From NCBI GenBank assembly GCA_015680685.1, contig MNCI01006048.1:337152-401151 (forward strand): a stretch of 64,000 bases of DNA, given 5' to 3'. The position numbers and the translations under genes are program-made. This DNA comes from Gnetum montanum. Lineage: Eukaryota; Streptophyta; Gnetopsida; Gnetales; Gnetaceae. Shown here in pieces: positions 24,538 to 36,025 of the stretch. Numbering within the stretch: the first letter of the stretch is position 1; each line of letters starts with the position of its first letter. Below the pieces are notes generated by a model. That model was not told the DNA's origin. It did not search any database and saw only the letters and a list, made by a program, of their open reading frames with translations.

Positions 24538-26057
24538 TGAAACACCACAAAAATTTGCATTTTATAGTTAATTTTCATCATGTAGCTTTCACCCCATGAA
24601 ACATGAGGTAAAAATCCATTATAAATGTGAAGATTGTAATCCAAAATGGATAATTTCACATAATTTATACTTTTGGGGGTGAAAAATGCCTCATAAGTGG
24701 TTAAAGCCTCATTCCCCAAGTCAAAAATAGTTACCTAGTATTTATATTTGGGCTTTGAGGGGGAAGGAGGGGTCGAAAATGCCTTTTGGAATGTCAAAAA
24801 GATAATTTGATGGGTTTTATGGGGGTATACATTTTTCTATGTTGGAAACACTTGTAGAGGGGTAAATCTCACCTAGCCCCAGCGTGGAGAGGTGGTGGGT
24901 TTCCCCTTATCTTGGAAACTCTCCCCCCCCCCCCCCCCCCCCCCCCCCCCNGAAGCCACAATGGCCAAATTTCACCACTTATTGTACTCCAATGTTGACT
25001 AGCCACTTCACTAAGCATGGTGGAGAGTTTAGCATGGAAGATTAATCTCCAACATCTAAATTGTGATTCCATTACTATATATAGTAAATGGAATGGCCAT
25101 GAGGGGAAGGCACTTACTATATATGGTAACCCCTAAAATTTTGGCATTCATATTACCTAAACAAGAAAAACATTTTCAGCAATTTGAAAGCCAATTTGCA
25201 GCCATTGTGGAGCCAAATCATTGCCATTTTATAGCTCCATTCATGGTTTAAGACCTATAAAAATCATCCTCCAACACCATTTACAAGTTCAATGATTTTT
25301 CATAGTTCAACACTTTGGTAGTTCCATACTTTCTACGATTCAACAACTTTTTGCATATGTACACTTTTGCACATAAATTGTTCATAGTTCAATACTTGGA
25401 AATTCTCAAGCACTGAAATCTCTTGAACTTAGAATGAAAACTTTGTGACCTTGCAACCCTCTTTGGGATCTATGAGTTTTCAAGCTCCACACTACACCTG
25501 GGATTCCCAACTCCTAGCATAGAACATTTGGATAGCTTATATTTTTGACACTTCTCAACCCCCACCATAGCAAACATTTTAGATCTAAGATTACAGCACT
25601 AGAGGTTCGATAGCATTAGAAGTGGTAGGACATTTGGATCATGGAGTTGACTACATCAATTTTAACAGACCCTAAACCCCTATCCAAGTGAACGCCCCTA
25701 CTACCCATTCAAGCACTATTTATACACATTTCTCTAACTTAATTTTTATTTTTTCTAAATAAATTTTTAAATTTTTGGTTTTGTGTGCAAGATATATTTG
25801 TTTATTTTCTATGCATTATTCAAATCTATTATCAGTTTTAGCATTTTATTTTTCTTATTACTAGGTTTTGCACATCATATGACCTTGGTTGATCTACTAG
25901 ATTGGCTAAGGTACCTCAGATTCCATTTTTATGGACACTTTGGGGATTTTAGGTTGAGGACTATTATGCACTAGATCTATCAATCTTTATTCTAGTGATC
26001 AATTTCTTTGATCATAATAGGATGAAGCCTAGAGTCATTGCAAAGGTGTAGCTCATT
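24538..26057 (+). repeat. LTR-A: 3' LTR of E2
   Basis: It begins TGAAACACC after the purine tract AACAAAGAGGGACCAT, exactly as in E1. It aligns over most of its length with the inverted LTR-C and, in its first part, with LTR-B (shared blocks: CCTCATAAG, GATGGGTTTTATG, GGATTCCCAACTC, GGTAGGACAT). A TATA box, TATAAAAAT, is at 25256-25264. The 3' end is uncertain: similarity to LTR-C is visible to about 25975, and a CATTACA end at 26057 is possible. A polymorphic poly-C run and an N lie at 24923-24951. Confidence 0.75.
24923..24951. other. Poly-C run of 28 bases followed by N
   Basis: An uninterrupted C run ends in an unresolved base. It falls inside LTR-A at a place where LTR-C has no such run. 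It may be a true homopolymer or, more likely, a sequencing or assembly artefact at a gap. Confidence 0.8.
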
Positions 26058-26816
26058 ACAATAGCAAGTTACCATGTGACCTTGATGTGCAAGATTGGAT
26101 TTGATTATCTTGTCATGCCAAGATTTCTTGTTTAACATCATGTTCATTACCACTTCTTGAGCCCAACCTTGTACCTAATTATAACCTTCCTTGACCTGTA
26201 TGATAATGATGACCAATGTTTGACACTCATGCGTTGTGGCCATGTGATGTTTCCTTCATCATACTTGACCTTCAAGTCCATAAAATGTAAACATCTCATT
26301 TAATGGGAAAAAAAAAATTAAACCTAGCCTTGGTAATAAAATCCAATGATTGTTTCATCCTAAGAAAAATAGGAATCAAATTTCCAAGAAGCTGAAAGGT
26401 TGATGAAGTCCAAAAGATAAATCAATGGCCCTAAACAAGGGAGGAGCCTAATGATCAATGAAACCTTGGAGCAAAGTGTTAATCCCTCAAAAGAATTACT
26501 GAGTGTTCAACACTTTGAAGCCCAAAGCATAAAGATTACATTTATTAACTAAAATTTCCTTACCATATTGTGATGAGATCAACATTTGGAACTCATTGTT
26601 GAACTTGTCAACATTTCTTCATGATCAAATAGAGCCTCCAACCTATATCACCTTACCATAAACTTATCTCATCATCACAAGCACTTTTTGACATGCTTTG
26701 ACACTACTAAATCAAGTGAAAATAGGAAATGTTAGTGATGGACCTATAGTTGTGTTTTGTATTCTTTGTCGATGTCTCTCATGTTAATCCTCCAAACATC
26801 AACAAATAGGGGTTGA
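26058..26816. other. Between LTR-A and LTR-B, no gene seen
   Basis: Mostly unassigned AT-rich DNA. The last 80-100 bases (TTTTGTATTCTTTGTCGATG followed by a purine tract ending about 26812) match the sequence upstream of the polypurine tract in E1 and E2, so they are the 3' internal end of the element that owned LTR-B. Confidence 0.55.
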
Positions 26817-27696
26817 TGAAACATGACCAAGAAAATGCATGTTGTAACATTTCTATAATGATAACCTTCACCCCTATACTTAAGGCTATATTTTCATTGT
26901 AAACTGTTAGGTTTCTAGTCCAATAGCTATAGTCTCACATTCTTGAACTTTTCATGGCTAAAAAATGCCTCATGAGTTTTTGTAGCCTCACCTCCTAAGT
27001 GGAAAAAGTCATACCATGTCTGTATTTAGGTTTAAGAAGGCTAAAAATGCCTTGGAAACTACCAAATTTGGCATTTTCATGGCTTTTACTTGAATCATAA
27101 CCTCAACTACATTGGAATTTCCTACATCCAACATTGGTGTTATTTGACTTTTATTTTCCCATTAATTGCTAGTGTGGTTCCCATAACCTTTAGCATGGAT
27201 CTAACAAAGCCAACGTTGAGGTTGTGGGGATTTCTATTTTTCCATGAAGCCAATGTTGAATTTGTTGGGAGTTCATTGTTTTAGCTAGGCTAGCATTGCT
27301 CCACCAATTTCAACATGAATCCCATGATACTAGCATAGTTTCCATAATGTCTAGCATAGATTCGTGAAGTTAGCATAGTTGAAAAAGCCTATTTATTATT
27401 TTTGGTATCTAGAGTGGTTTTGATAATTTAGGTGCATCAAAAGTTACTAGAAATGGAAAAATACATTGAAAATTAAGGCCTATCACACCTATAAATTATA
27501 CCAATCTATTAGTAATCAGAGCAAAAATTTGCAACACTAGAACCAATAATTACGAGACCTATAAAGGTAAATTTCAAATACATTGTGTAGGTTCTTTTAG
27601 TTAAGCAAATTTTACAATCTTTTACAACCTTGAGCACTAAAAAAAGCCTTTGGAATTTTTTAAGGATTTAGGAGTGATTTGGCAACAAACTGGTGT
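26817..27696 (+). repeat. LTR-B: truncated LTR, direct orientation
   Basis: It opens TGAAACATGACC after the tract AACAAATAGGGG and follows LTR-A through the block AAAAATGCCTCATGAG and a TATA-like CCTATAAAGG near 27560. It stops in the R region at about 27696, where the inverted LTR-C begins. Confidence 0.65.
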
Positions 27697-29217
27697 TGTA
27701 ACCAAAAATTTCAATCATTATAAAATCAAAAGTCCCAATGCAGCAGCCTCAACGTAGAATCCCTAGGACCTTTGAAAAATGGAATTCAAGCTATCATGGA
27801 TAGTCCAGCAAATCACCCAGGGACATATAGAATAGAAAATAAATAATGCAAAAATAAGAATGCAAATTTAAAAACCAAAAAGTAAATACTAACTTCACAC
27901 AAAACTAAAACAGTAAAACTTAATTTAACAAATAAAGAATAAGTTTAGGGGATGTGTACAAAAAAATTTCCCATGGATGAGAAAAAGGGGTTCACTTTAA
28001 CAAGGGTTCAAATTCCATTAAAGCTAATGCAATCAACTTCACAATTTAGATGTCCTACCACTCTAGATTCTATTGAACCTCCTCTACTACTACTCTAGAT
28101 CTACAATGTTGGCCATTGCTGGGGAAGTTAAGAAAGGTGAAGGATTTGGCTATCAAAGTGCTCTACGTTGGGAGTTGAGAATCCTAGGAGTGTAGTGTGG
28201 AGACAAAAAAATGGACAAATCTCAAAGGAGGACAATGGATTTTACAAGGATACAATGATTCCATACTAAGGGGGATTTGAGAGACTACATTCTTCTTGTC
28301 TGCAAGAGCTTTTAGATGCTATAATTTCCATATGCTCAAAAAATGCCCAAAGTATGGAACCTCAAAATTATGTTTGGGGTTCATTTTCATAGGTTTTGGG
28401 CCATTATTGGGGGTGAAAATTAATTGTAAATGACTAATAGATTGGCTGAAAATTGTTGCAAATTTGTACCATGTACAAGTAAGATAAATGTTCAATTTTG
28501 GGGGTTACTATGTATGGGAAGTGCCAGACCCCCATGTCCCTTCTATTTACTATAAATAATAATAGGGTCACACCATCTATGTTGGCTTTGTTCTTCTATA
28601 CTGAGTCTTCTGCCATCCTCATTGGAGTACATGGTCAATGCTGAAGTCAATGGATTGTTGAAATCTAGTCCATGTTGCTTCTATGTTTGGAAATGTAATT
28701 TCCATGTTGGACATGAAGTTTCCATGCTAGGAATGATGTTTCTATGATAGGAGGTTAGGATTACACCTCTTACAATGGGCATAGATGATGCCAAAATTCT
28801 CCACACTAAGCATAGATGTCACCATACCCTTCCATGCTGAGGTCTACTCTTTTACACTAGGAGTAGGTGACCCACATCCCTTCATGCTAAGGGTAGGTGA
28901 GGACTACCCCCTATAGGTGTTTCTAGTGTAGAAAAGTGTATACCTAACATAAAACCCATCAAATTTCCATTTTTAGCATCCCAAAAGGAATTTTGAGCCT
29001 CCTCCCAAGCCTAAATATAAATAGTTCATGACTTTCTTTACATGAGGCTTTGATGACTTATGAGACATTTTTCAATCCTGAAATTATGAAATATGTGAGA
29101 TTGTCCCTCATGGATTACAATATTAACATTTATAATGAAGTTTTACCTTGGGTTTCATGAGGTGAAGGATACATCATGAAAAAATGATTATAACATTCAA
29201 ATTTTGATGGTTTTTCA
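27697..29217 (-). repeat. LTR-C: inverted LTR, about 1.52 kb
   Basis: On the minus strand it starts TGAAAAACC at 29217, right after a tract reading AAAAAAGAGGAATCAT, and ends GGTTACA at 27697, matching the GTTACA end of the E1 LTR. It aligns with LTR-A over its whole length. The position of the LTR-A TATA box reads CTATGAAAAT here, so the promoter core is damaged. U3 (about 28670-28910) carries several palindrome-like motifs such as CCATGCTGAGG and CACACTAAGCATAG. Confidence 0.75.
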
Positions 29218-29654
29218 ATGATTCCTCTTTTTTGGTGTCTAGAGGATTGACATGAGAGACATTGACAAAGAATACAAAATACCACTGCAATTCTATCATT
29301 AGAGTTCCCTCTCCATGCTTAATCTAGTCTTGTTAAACCATGATAAAAAGTACTCATGATGATGGAGTAAGGTTGTGATGAGATGACAATGATGTCATAG
29401 GAAAATGGTCATGGAGGCTAACAATGCATTCTAAGTGTTGATGTCATGGCTATGTTACTGACATATTGATCTATTAGTGGTTTTGGCACTTCATGTATTG
29501 AAGTGTTTGTTGCTCAAAAAATGTGTTTGATGACCCAATCACTTTCCTCCAAGGTTTCTTTGCCCATCAAACTTCAAGGCTTCACTGGTAATTCAGCTTT
29601 TTGGTAATTTGTTCTCCTTCCATTTTTTATGGCAGAAAACCTTCATTTGGTTTC
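29218..29654 (-). other. Internal 3' remnant of the LTR-C element
   Basis: On the minus strand this is sequence upstream of the LTR-C polypurine tract. The first 60 bases match the equivalent position in E1 and E2 (TTTTGTATTCTTTGTC). The rest is unassigned, and it is cut off at 29655 by the start of E3. Confidence 0.5.
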
Positions 29655-29793
29655 TGTTGGCACATTTTGGCCATTTCATGGTATAGAGTTGAGAAGTATC
29701 ATGAATCTAGAATTTTAAGAATCATTTTATGAGAATCAGGACTATGATTTTACTAGCTTCGTGATAGCCTCCATGGAGCCATATTTCTAATGA
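29655..29793 (+). repeat. Start of the E3 5' LTR
   Basis: It matches 36026-36164 closely (for example GAGAAGTATCATGAATC and GTGATAGCCTCCATGGAGCC, with few differences). Similarity fades after CATGGAGCCATAT. Confidence 0.8.
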
Positions 29794-29829
29794 ACATATA
29801 ACATTATTGGAAGTAGCCCTGTAATAATC

Positions 29830-31620
29830 TAACAGGTAAACAATTGTAGTCTTCCAAGGATAAGGTAGAGATCATCAACCAAATATATGACGACGATGAC
29901 AGAAACCACTAAAATAGGAACAACCAGTAGAATCAGTGTGGCAAACTAAACGAGAAAAACAAAGGCAAAAACGACATTGCAAAACAAGAAGAGAATCAAG
30001 ATGACAAAGATAGTGTTCTCTTAGTGGACAGTTGGCATCAATAAAAAGTTGTAAAAACAATTGAGAGTGGGAGTGAGGTTAATTTTCCAGAGCCAAACAA
30101 ACAGTAGTAGGGGCATCCCATCAACAATGGCACCAGGAAGAACAAGCCTTCACGAAGAAGAAAAATAAAATAGTAGCAAGGGCAATGAAAGGATCAACAA
30201 TGTTGTAGCAGCAACATCACTAGAATTAATTTCATATACACATGTAGATGTTGCCGCTACTGCAACAACAACAACAGAAGAGACCATGAAGGTTCTCAAA
30301 CATAGCGATGTTAATAGAAGACAGATCAATTTAGTCATACCTGCGAATCAGGCACCAACGATCATCACTACATTGCAGGATCAGCTCTGCAAAATCATCC
30401 TGAACGTGGAGTTATCATTGAATTCCATGAAAAATTTCTTGCTGGTCAGCAGGAGGAGGAGGAAGAGTCGAGAAGAGTATGACCGTGTTTGTTCAAATAG
30501 TGGAAGAGCTCTAGATCGTACGTGCTCATTCATGGGTGGATGGACTTCGTGCTTGCGTGAAACTTGTACTACAAATCCAAAGTTCGCTTCTAATGCGATG
30601 AGTCTTCTCACACTTTCTACATCTCCGCGGTCCCTTCTCAAGCACAAGCACAAACCCCATCATCATGCACCTTGCAACAACATCTGGAACAGTCCATTAT
30701 GAGGAGGAGGCGTTATAGGGTAACCTTGACATGAGGCCGAGCAGGAGCATCATGGTGTCCATGATTGAGGGCAACTTTCCAGTGCACAAAGTAGTTGCAG
30801 TCCAACATCCCTTTTGTTCTTGGGGAGGATACTCATTTTGAGGCTCTGTTCCACATTTGCTGATGGACACATGCAAGGAAACCCTAACCACTTTCAAGAA
30901 ATCTGTAGTATCCCCTGTAGAAGGTTATGATCTGGGATGACCACCACTGCCATTGCATCATCAAGATCTTGTTTTGCATGGATGTCCACACCGTGTAGTT
31001 GAGACTCGACCGCATCATGGTTGTGCTAGAGCACAAGGTTTATGTCTACAATTTTGTGGACCTCAATCTTCTGCACCAGATTGATACACTGCCAAACCCT
31101 ACTATCCTCTGTACTGTTTCACATGACCCAGCGAATTTCATCCTTGTGTGCTTGGTGCTCCATCGCAGCTAGGTGTGCCTTGAGCACTATGGGTGGAACT
31201 GGACGAAGTTCATTGCCACATTAACAATTTACGGTCTTTTAGGACTATTTTGGTGTAAATATTTTGTCTAGCTATGTATCCAGAAAGCGTAGAGGAATTA
31301 TCAAATCTCTGTTGGCGTTACACTAGTATGTGCCCCTGGATTGGCATTTCACGAATAGATATGCCTTCAAAGATACTCAAGAGTGCAGAATTCATCATTA
31401 TCTAGTCTTCACTAACGAGTGCGAGAGCTACCACCACCACAAGTCCACCAACAAAAACATGTGACCTGCTGCACATGAACACAACACATCTGCAAATCAT
31501 TTCGAGTGATAATGAACACACCACCAGTCCATTGGTTAAGGGAGTAATCCATGGGTTTGCACTGCCGATGGTACAACCACTTCCATGGGCCTCGCTACCC
31601 AGACCAGCCCACATTATTTA
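29830..31620. other. Compositionally distinct insert inside the E3 5' LTR region
   Basis: This segment has more CpG and more balanced base composition than its surroundings, and it separates the start of the E3 LTR from LTR-like sequence at 31630-33340. It holds the ATG18-like fragment and a 138-codon open frame at 30286-30702 with no recognised domain. I see neither terminal repeats nor target duplications that would identify the carrier. A retrocopy or a gene-capturing transposon are both possible. Confidence 0.45.
30830..31250 (+). pseudogene. ATG18-like: ATG18-like (PROPPIN, WD-repeat) fragment
   Basis: ATG18/WIPI proteins are seven-bladed propellers that bind phosphoinositides on autophagy membranes. 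Reading from 30924, VMIWDDHH matches the start of the ATG18 block VMIWDDHQ, then LRLDRIMVVLEHKVYVYNF and DLNLLHQIDTLPNP follow the plant ATG18 pattern closely, then LCTVSH, and LEHYG..WTKFIA to about 31230. A weak match upstream (FEALFHIC) fits the preceding VEMLF block. Stops are at about 30906, 30918, 30969 and 31170. Only the middle of the propeller is present and no phosphoinositide-binding FRRG motif was found. No intron interrupts the matched 330 bases, which fits a processed copy but does not prove one. Confidence 0.75.
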
Positions 31621-31884
31621 CAGGACACATGGCCTCAATACTTTCTTTCTTTAAACAACATTTATTTTAATTAACTTTGGGTTTTGATATAAGTAATTTA
31701 ATTGTTATTATGCCTGTACATTTGACAGTCCTTGGTTGTGTACCAAGTAAGTATTAATATTGATTTAAAAATTTGTATATGCTAAGGAGTTATATTGGAT
31801 AGTTATCCAATAGGACACTTGGCCACCATAGCTTTTATTTCTATAGTGGTAACTTCCTAGCCTTAATCCCATGATGTTTGTAAC

Positions 31885-32110
31885 CACTACCAAGGCCACT
31901 TGTCAACTACAACCTTTTTATCTCCATGGTAACCACTTGGCAATTAAATGAGGCCACTTGGCAACTAAATGGGCCACTTGTCAACTACAACTTTTTTATC
32001 TCCATGGTGACCACTTGGCAACTGAATGAAGACACTTGGCAACTGAATGAAGACACTTGGCAACTAAATGAGGACACTTGTCACCTGCAGCCTTTTTATC
32101 TCTATGGTGG
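31885..32110 (+). repeat. Minisatellite in the E3 5' LTR region
   Basis: Units of about 23 bp around CACTTGGCAACTGAATGAAG are repeated at least seven times, grouped within a larger unit of about 90-100 bp that also contains CTTTTTATCTCCATGGTG (three copies). The array is in a region with LTR-like character, upstream of the E3 gag. Confidence 0.8.
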
Positions 32111-33340
32111 TTATAACTACTCAAGATATTTTGTAACTTACCTACCTATGTTTTGAACCTTACAAAAAGGCTTCAGGGGTAAGAAGAAAAAACAAACTTT
32201 GAGTCCTGGGAGAAGACATTGATACCACACTTTGGGAATACTTAGGCTCTCGCTTGGAGACACACATTGAGTCTTGGGAGAAGAGCATTGTAAAGAAGAA
32301 ATTGTGAATGATTGCTTCTAAGATGGCTTGTTAAAGAAAATATTTCAGCCTCTTTGTCATAGTCCTATGAGTTATGTTTTATTTTTATTTTGTTTAAATT
32401 GTTTAGCTATTAGTTTAGATAGTATCATCCTTGGCAAGTAATTTTGGGATTTTTAGATCGCTCTTATTGTTCTTGTTGTACAATTGAAAATTTCTATTAA
32501 AATTTTGCGATAGAAGTGCTTGTTTTTGAAAGCCTTAAGAGCATTTTAGTAGTGAATTTGGTTATTGTGCAACATATAAGAACTACTATTGAGATTGTTG
32601 TAAGAGAGCTTCTGTTTGTAGTCATGCCATTGAATGATTCAATAGTTAGGAGGGTTTAGATAATCTTTGGTATTTTGATGGGACCAGAATAGCTTATTTT
32701 TATCTTTAAAGTAAATCTCCTTAGTATTTCAATCAGAAATTGTTAAGTCTTTTGAAGGTTCTGTTGAATGTAATTGTTGACATCCATTATCTAGCCAGAA
32801 ATGGAGAATCGTACGTGATAGTTTACGTAGCAATTTTTGGTAGCATAGTAGGATTGTCTTGAAGAAATTGCTTATTTGAGCCTTGGAAGTTGAACAATTT
32901 GTAGTTATTGAATTTGGGATAGCCTTATTGAAAAGTGTTTACTCGTGTCATTTTACCTTGTTCAAATATTTGAGGTCCACACAAATCTACTTTCTTTTCT
33001 GTCTATTTCCATCGAATGTTGGTCTATTTCTAGTTTTCTTGTGGAACTATCTCTTTCTCTGCGGAAAATTAGAAGTAGATTCGTAAAGTTGTGCTCAAAT
33101 GTTTTTGCAAAATTTTATTTGTTACAAGTAGGTATTATAAGGATTGCGTAGACAAGGCAATTGAACAAAATAGGAACTCTCAACAACTCACAGTACTTGG
33201 CAAAGTTGGCTGAGTTTCTTTAAGATAGGTCATTTGTAGTTTACACACTAAGCAATTATTTCATTTTTCACAAATACACACTACAATAGCAAATACACAT
33301 ACTCACATTAACTACTAAGTCTATTTGGAGGTATTTGGGC
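32111..33340 (+). other. Probable R/U5 part of the E3 5' LTR and leader
   Basis: No domain-bearing frame. T-rich, with scattered ATTTTATTT-like runs. It is assigned to the LTR only because it lies between the LTR start and a possible primer site before gag. The matching 3' copy is missing, so this cannot be confirmed here. Confidence 0.35.
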
Positions 33341-33360
33341 CTTGGTGTTGCCAGAGACCA
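33341..33360 (+). promoter_or_regulatory. Possible primer binding site of E3
   Basis: GTTGCCAGAGACC matches the right half of the tRNA-Asp complement used by many plant Ty3/gypsy elements (GTTGCCGGGGACC) except for two G-to-A changes. The left half does not match well, so this is tentative. Confidence 0.3.
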
Positions 33361-33543
33361 GCAAGCACCTAAATCTTGTTCGAGGACACTCGTTGGCGGT
33401 CGTGTCCCAAATGTTCGCCAATAGTTCTTTTGGTGCTAGAAGGAGGGCTGAAAAATTAGCCTCTAGGTTCATAAGCCTTATAATTTTAGCACATCAACAA
33501 TTATTTGTTACTATAAAACCTTAAGAAATTAGATACTATTTTC

Positions 33544-34794
33544 ATGACCAAGAAGATTGATAGTTTGGAGAATTTAAAAGTTTCAAAAGATATTCTAGAT
33601 TCTAGGACTAATTCTTCATCAGAAGAAGAAGAAAAGAAAGTTTCTAAATTCGGATCAAGTAGTGGAGTGAAAACTAGAAGATCAAGAAGATCACCCATTA
33701 TATCTGGTTTATCAATTTATAAGAGAAGATCTAGAAAGTCTAAGAGTTCAACTATCCAAAGTAATAGGATAGCAAATCATTAGCAACGAGTTACACCATT
33801 AGGATTTCAAAATTACAATGATATTCCTAAAGTAGTTTACAAATATTTTCTTGAGCCTTTTCATTCCTGGAAAATCTTATTTAGCTAGAGAATATATTCA
33901 TATGTTTGAGTTAGCTTTACTTCATGCAAATATTCAACATCAAGATCAAGCTTGTAGGTTGTTTGTATCAAATCTAAAGGATATGGCTTAGATTTGGTAT
34001 TCGAACTTACCAAGTAATAGTATTACAAGTTGGGATGACATGAAGTGTCTTTTCTTGGCCTAGTTTGGTAATCAATTAGATCAAAAACAACTATACTATG
34101 GGCTGGTACAAGCTAAGCAAGGAGTTAAAGAGTCAATTAGAGATTTTAACATCAAGTTTCAACGAATTTGTGGACTCTTCCAAAGATAATATAGGCCATG
34201 AGAAGAAATTTTTAAAGAAACTTATCTTAAGGCTGTCAACCCCAACATTTCAATTTGGTTAAGGAGAACTCCAAACTTAACTACGCTAAATGACTACTTT
34301 AATGAAGGTATACAGTTAGAAAAATAGTTGAATTGAATCCTGAAGAAAATATTGCAATTCAAAAAAGAGAAGAAAGAGTTATGATTCCTATGCAATATTT
34401 TGCTCAATTTAAAGCTTTACCAGGTCCATCTCATGTTAAGATAGAGCAAGAACATGAAGGAGTAGAATCTAGAAAAGGACAATTAATAAGAGATATGTCT
34501 AACAAAATAGTGAAGCTTGAGAAAGCTTTGGCAAGAGTTAATATTAAGGAAGAAAGAAAAAAAAGAAAGCATAAACATCAAGACATCAAGTTAGTAGAAG
34601 ATGAGGATGAAAGTGATCTAATTATGTCCAACTTTCTTGATATTGAATCTGATAGTGAGTTATCTAGTGTTCATTATGCAAGTAAATCTTCTAACAATGG
34701 ATCTAGTGATACTTCTTCTTTATCAAGTTCTAAAGAAGATATGTATTCAAATAAAGAATGTAATAACAATGAGGAAAATGGATATAATCTTTGA
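33544..34794 (+). pseudogene. gag: E3 gag, broken by stops and two frameshifts
   Basis: The ATG at 33544 opens a charged, Ser/Arg-rich N-terminus (to a stop at 33781). The capsid-type gag domain (Retrotrans_gag) follows in another frame at about 33870-34320: REYIHMFELALLHANIQ, then FVSNLKDMA and WYSNLPSNSITSWDDMK, then GVKESIRDFNIKFQRI, matching the gag pattern WYxxLPxxSIxSWxxL. Stops fall at four or more places. A return to the first frame at about 34320 gives 34333-34794, an acidic tail with SSLSSSKED. The two frameshifts compensate each other, so the original gag and protease were probably one frame. Confidence 0.8.
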
Positions 34795-34986
34795 TCTAAG
34801 GAAAGACTAACTACTTATAGACCCCAAAATGTTATTATTGATCCATCTACTAAGAGAAAAGATTTTGAGCCAAGTAGAAGAGATAAGTATAAAGGTAAAG
34901 ATAATCAAGTAGAGCAAAGCACTCCAAATTAGTATTTTAATAAATGGATAAGGAAACCAAGCTTTATTGGTAATGGAGAGTATGAT

Positions 34987-35766
34987 TTGATTGAAGATCT
35001 TAAACATGTCAAGGCCAATATTAGTTTTTATCAGTTACTTCAATTAGGAGATCAGCAAAGAAAGGATTTAGAGTTCATTAAAGGTAAAAGGAGAGTTAGA
35101 GAATCAGAGTTAAGTTATGTGTCTAATAATGATGAGAAATTAAAGACCTCGTATGATAAGGAAGCTCCTCCTTTCCTTTTGACAATGAAATTAAAGAATA
35201 AATACTTACACAATTGTTTGGTTGATTCTGGAGCTACGTCTACTATAATGTCATTTTCTATATGTAAGAACTTTGGTTTGATTCCTGAAAAATCAAATAA
35301 AAAGATTGTTCAAGTGGATAAAAGTAGAGTGAAGATTGTGGGTCAATTACCAAATGTCCTATTGGAAATTGCTTCTGAACCTCGTGTCAGAAGTAGAGTA
35401 ACTATTCAAGTGGCAAATATACCAGATTCACATAGTCTCTTATTGAGTAGAAGTTGGAGTAAGAACTTCTCAGGTTACATATCAATAGATTATTCTCACA
35501 TGTGGTTACCTTGGAAAGGAGAACCAAATCAAATATACATCTATAGTAAACCTTTCATGATTGATAACATTACTTTAAATGGAAAGAGTAAGATGGTTGA
35601 AAAAGGAGATATTGAAAAAAAATTTGTACACTCCAAGAAAATGAGAATTCATTTGACAAAGAATATGAGAGGATTGCTGAAGAAAAATCTCAAAAAGATC
35701 CAGTTGAAAGCTCTAGCAAGCAAAAAAATAATAGAGAGATTGCTTATAAGAAGGTTAGAGATATGA
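34987..35766 (+). pseudogene. E3 aspartic protease (259 codons open)
   Basis: This retropepsin-like domain would process gag. The active site reads CLVDSGATSTIMSF (about 35214-35255), with the catalytic Asp in D-S-G-A-T intact. Downstream are VKIVGQLPNVLLEI and the second signature DSHSLLLSRSW (about 35430-35462) followed by a tail with WLPWKGEPNQIY, as in plant Ty3/gypsy proteases of the DSGASHNLM type. It is in the same frame as the last gag segment, separated by stops at 34792 and about 34930. The frame ends at 35764-35766 without running into reverse transcriptase. The open frame starts at a TTG, not an ATG, as expected for a polyprotein piece. Confidence 0.8.
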
Positions 35767-36010
35767 GGACTCCTACCAGAGTAATCCTTACCATTCTCTT
35801 CCCATCTCAAGAATAGTCCATGAATAAAGGACTTGATAATGTACAGTTTGTTGTTCTTGTTAGAAATGAGGTTTTTATACCACCAAATCTTATGTTTGAT
35901 GGGAATTTTCCTCCAAAAAGATTTATCTTTTCAGCTGTAAAAAGTTAAATAAAAGCTTCAAGTACAGTTCAATTTTAAAATGGGGCTTGCATAAATTTCT
36001 TTAAGCCCTT
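35767..36010 (+). other. E3 3' leader to the polypurine tract
   Basis: Only 240 bases separate the protease from the polypurine tract, leaving no room for reverse transcriptase or integrase. No feature otherwise. Confidence 0.6.
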
Positions 36011-36025
36011 TAAAGGGGGCAGAAA
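36011..36025 (+). promoter_or_regulatory. Polypurine tract of E3
   Basis: TAAAGGGGGCAGAAA directly precedes TGTTGGCAC, the start of the 3' LTR copy, which fixes the LTR border and the strand of the element. Confidence 0.85.

Larger units (their letters stand above)
7031..26057 (+). mobile_element. E2: old, giant Tat-type Ty3/gypsy element (partial)
   Basis: After the E1 border the sequence turns AT-rich and poor in CpG, and reads as gag then protease (7031 to about 10300), a 10-kb spacer, and a decayed pol (20796 to about 24280) followed by Tat-type 3' UTR repeats, a polypurine tract and LTR-A (from 24538). Reading it as one element gives about 19 kb, within the known range of Ogre-like elements. 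The 5' LTR and start of gag lie upstream of the E1 insertion, outside the window. Alternative: gag-protease and pol belong to two related elements joined by rearrangement. Tat 3' UTR-type repeats at both ends of the spacer leave that open. Confidence 0.65.

Noticed and set aside
24923-24951. Functional poly-C tract
   Set aside because: It ends in N and is missing from the related LTR-C, so an assembly artefact is more likely.
25783-25974. Hydrophobic 63-codon ORF in LTR-A
   Set aside because: T-rich end of an LTR; the aligned part of LTR-C does not keep the frame.
30381-30653. Minus-strand 90-codon frame in the insert
   Set aside because: Overlaps a plus-strand frame of similar length; neither has a recognised domain, so I did not choose one as a gene.
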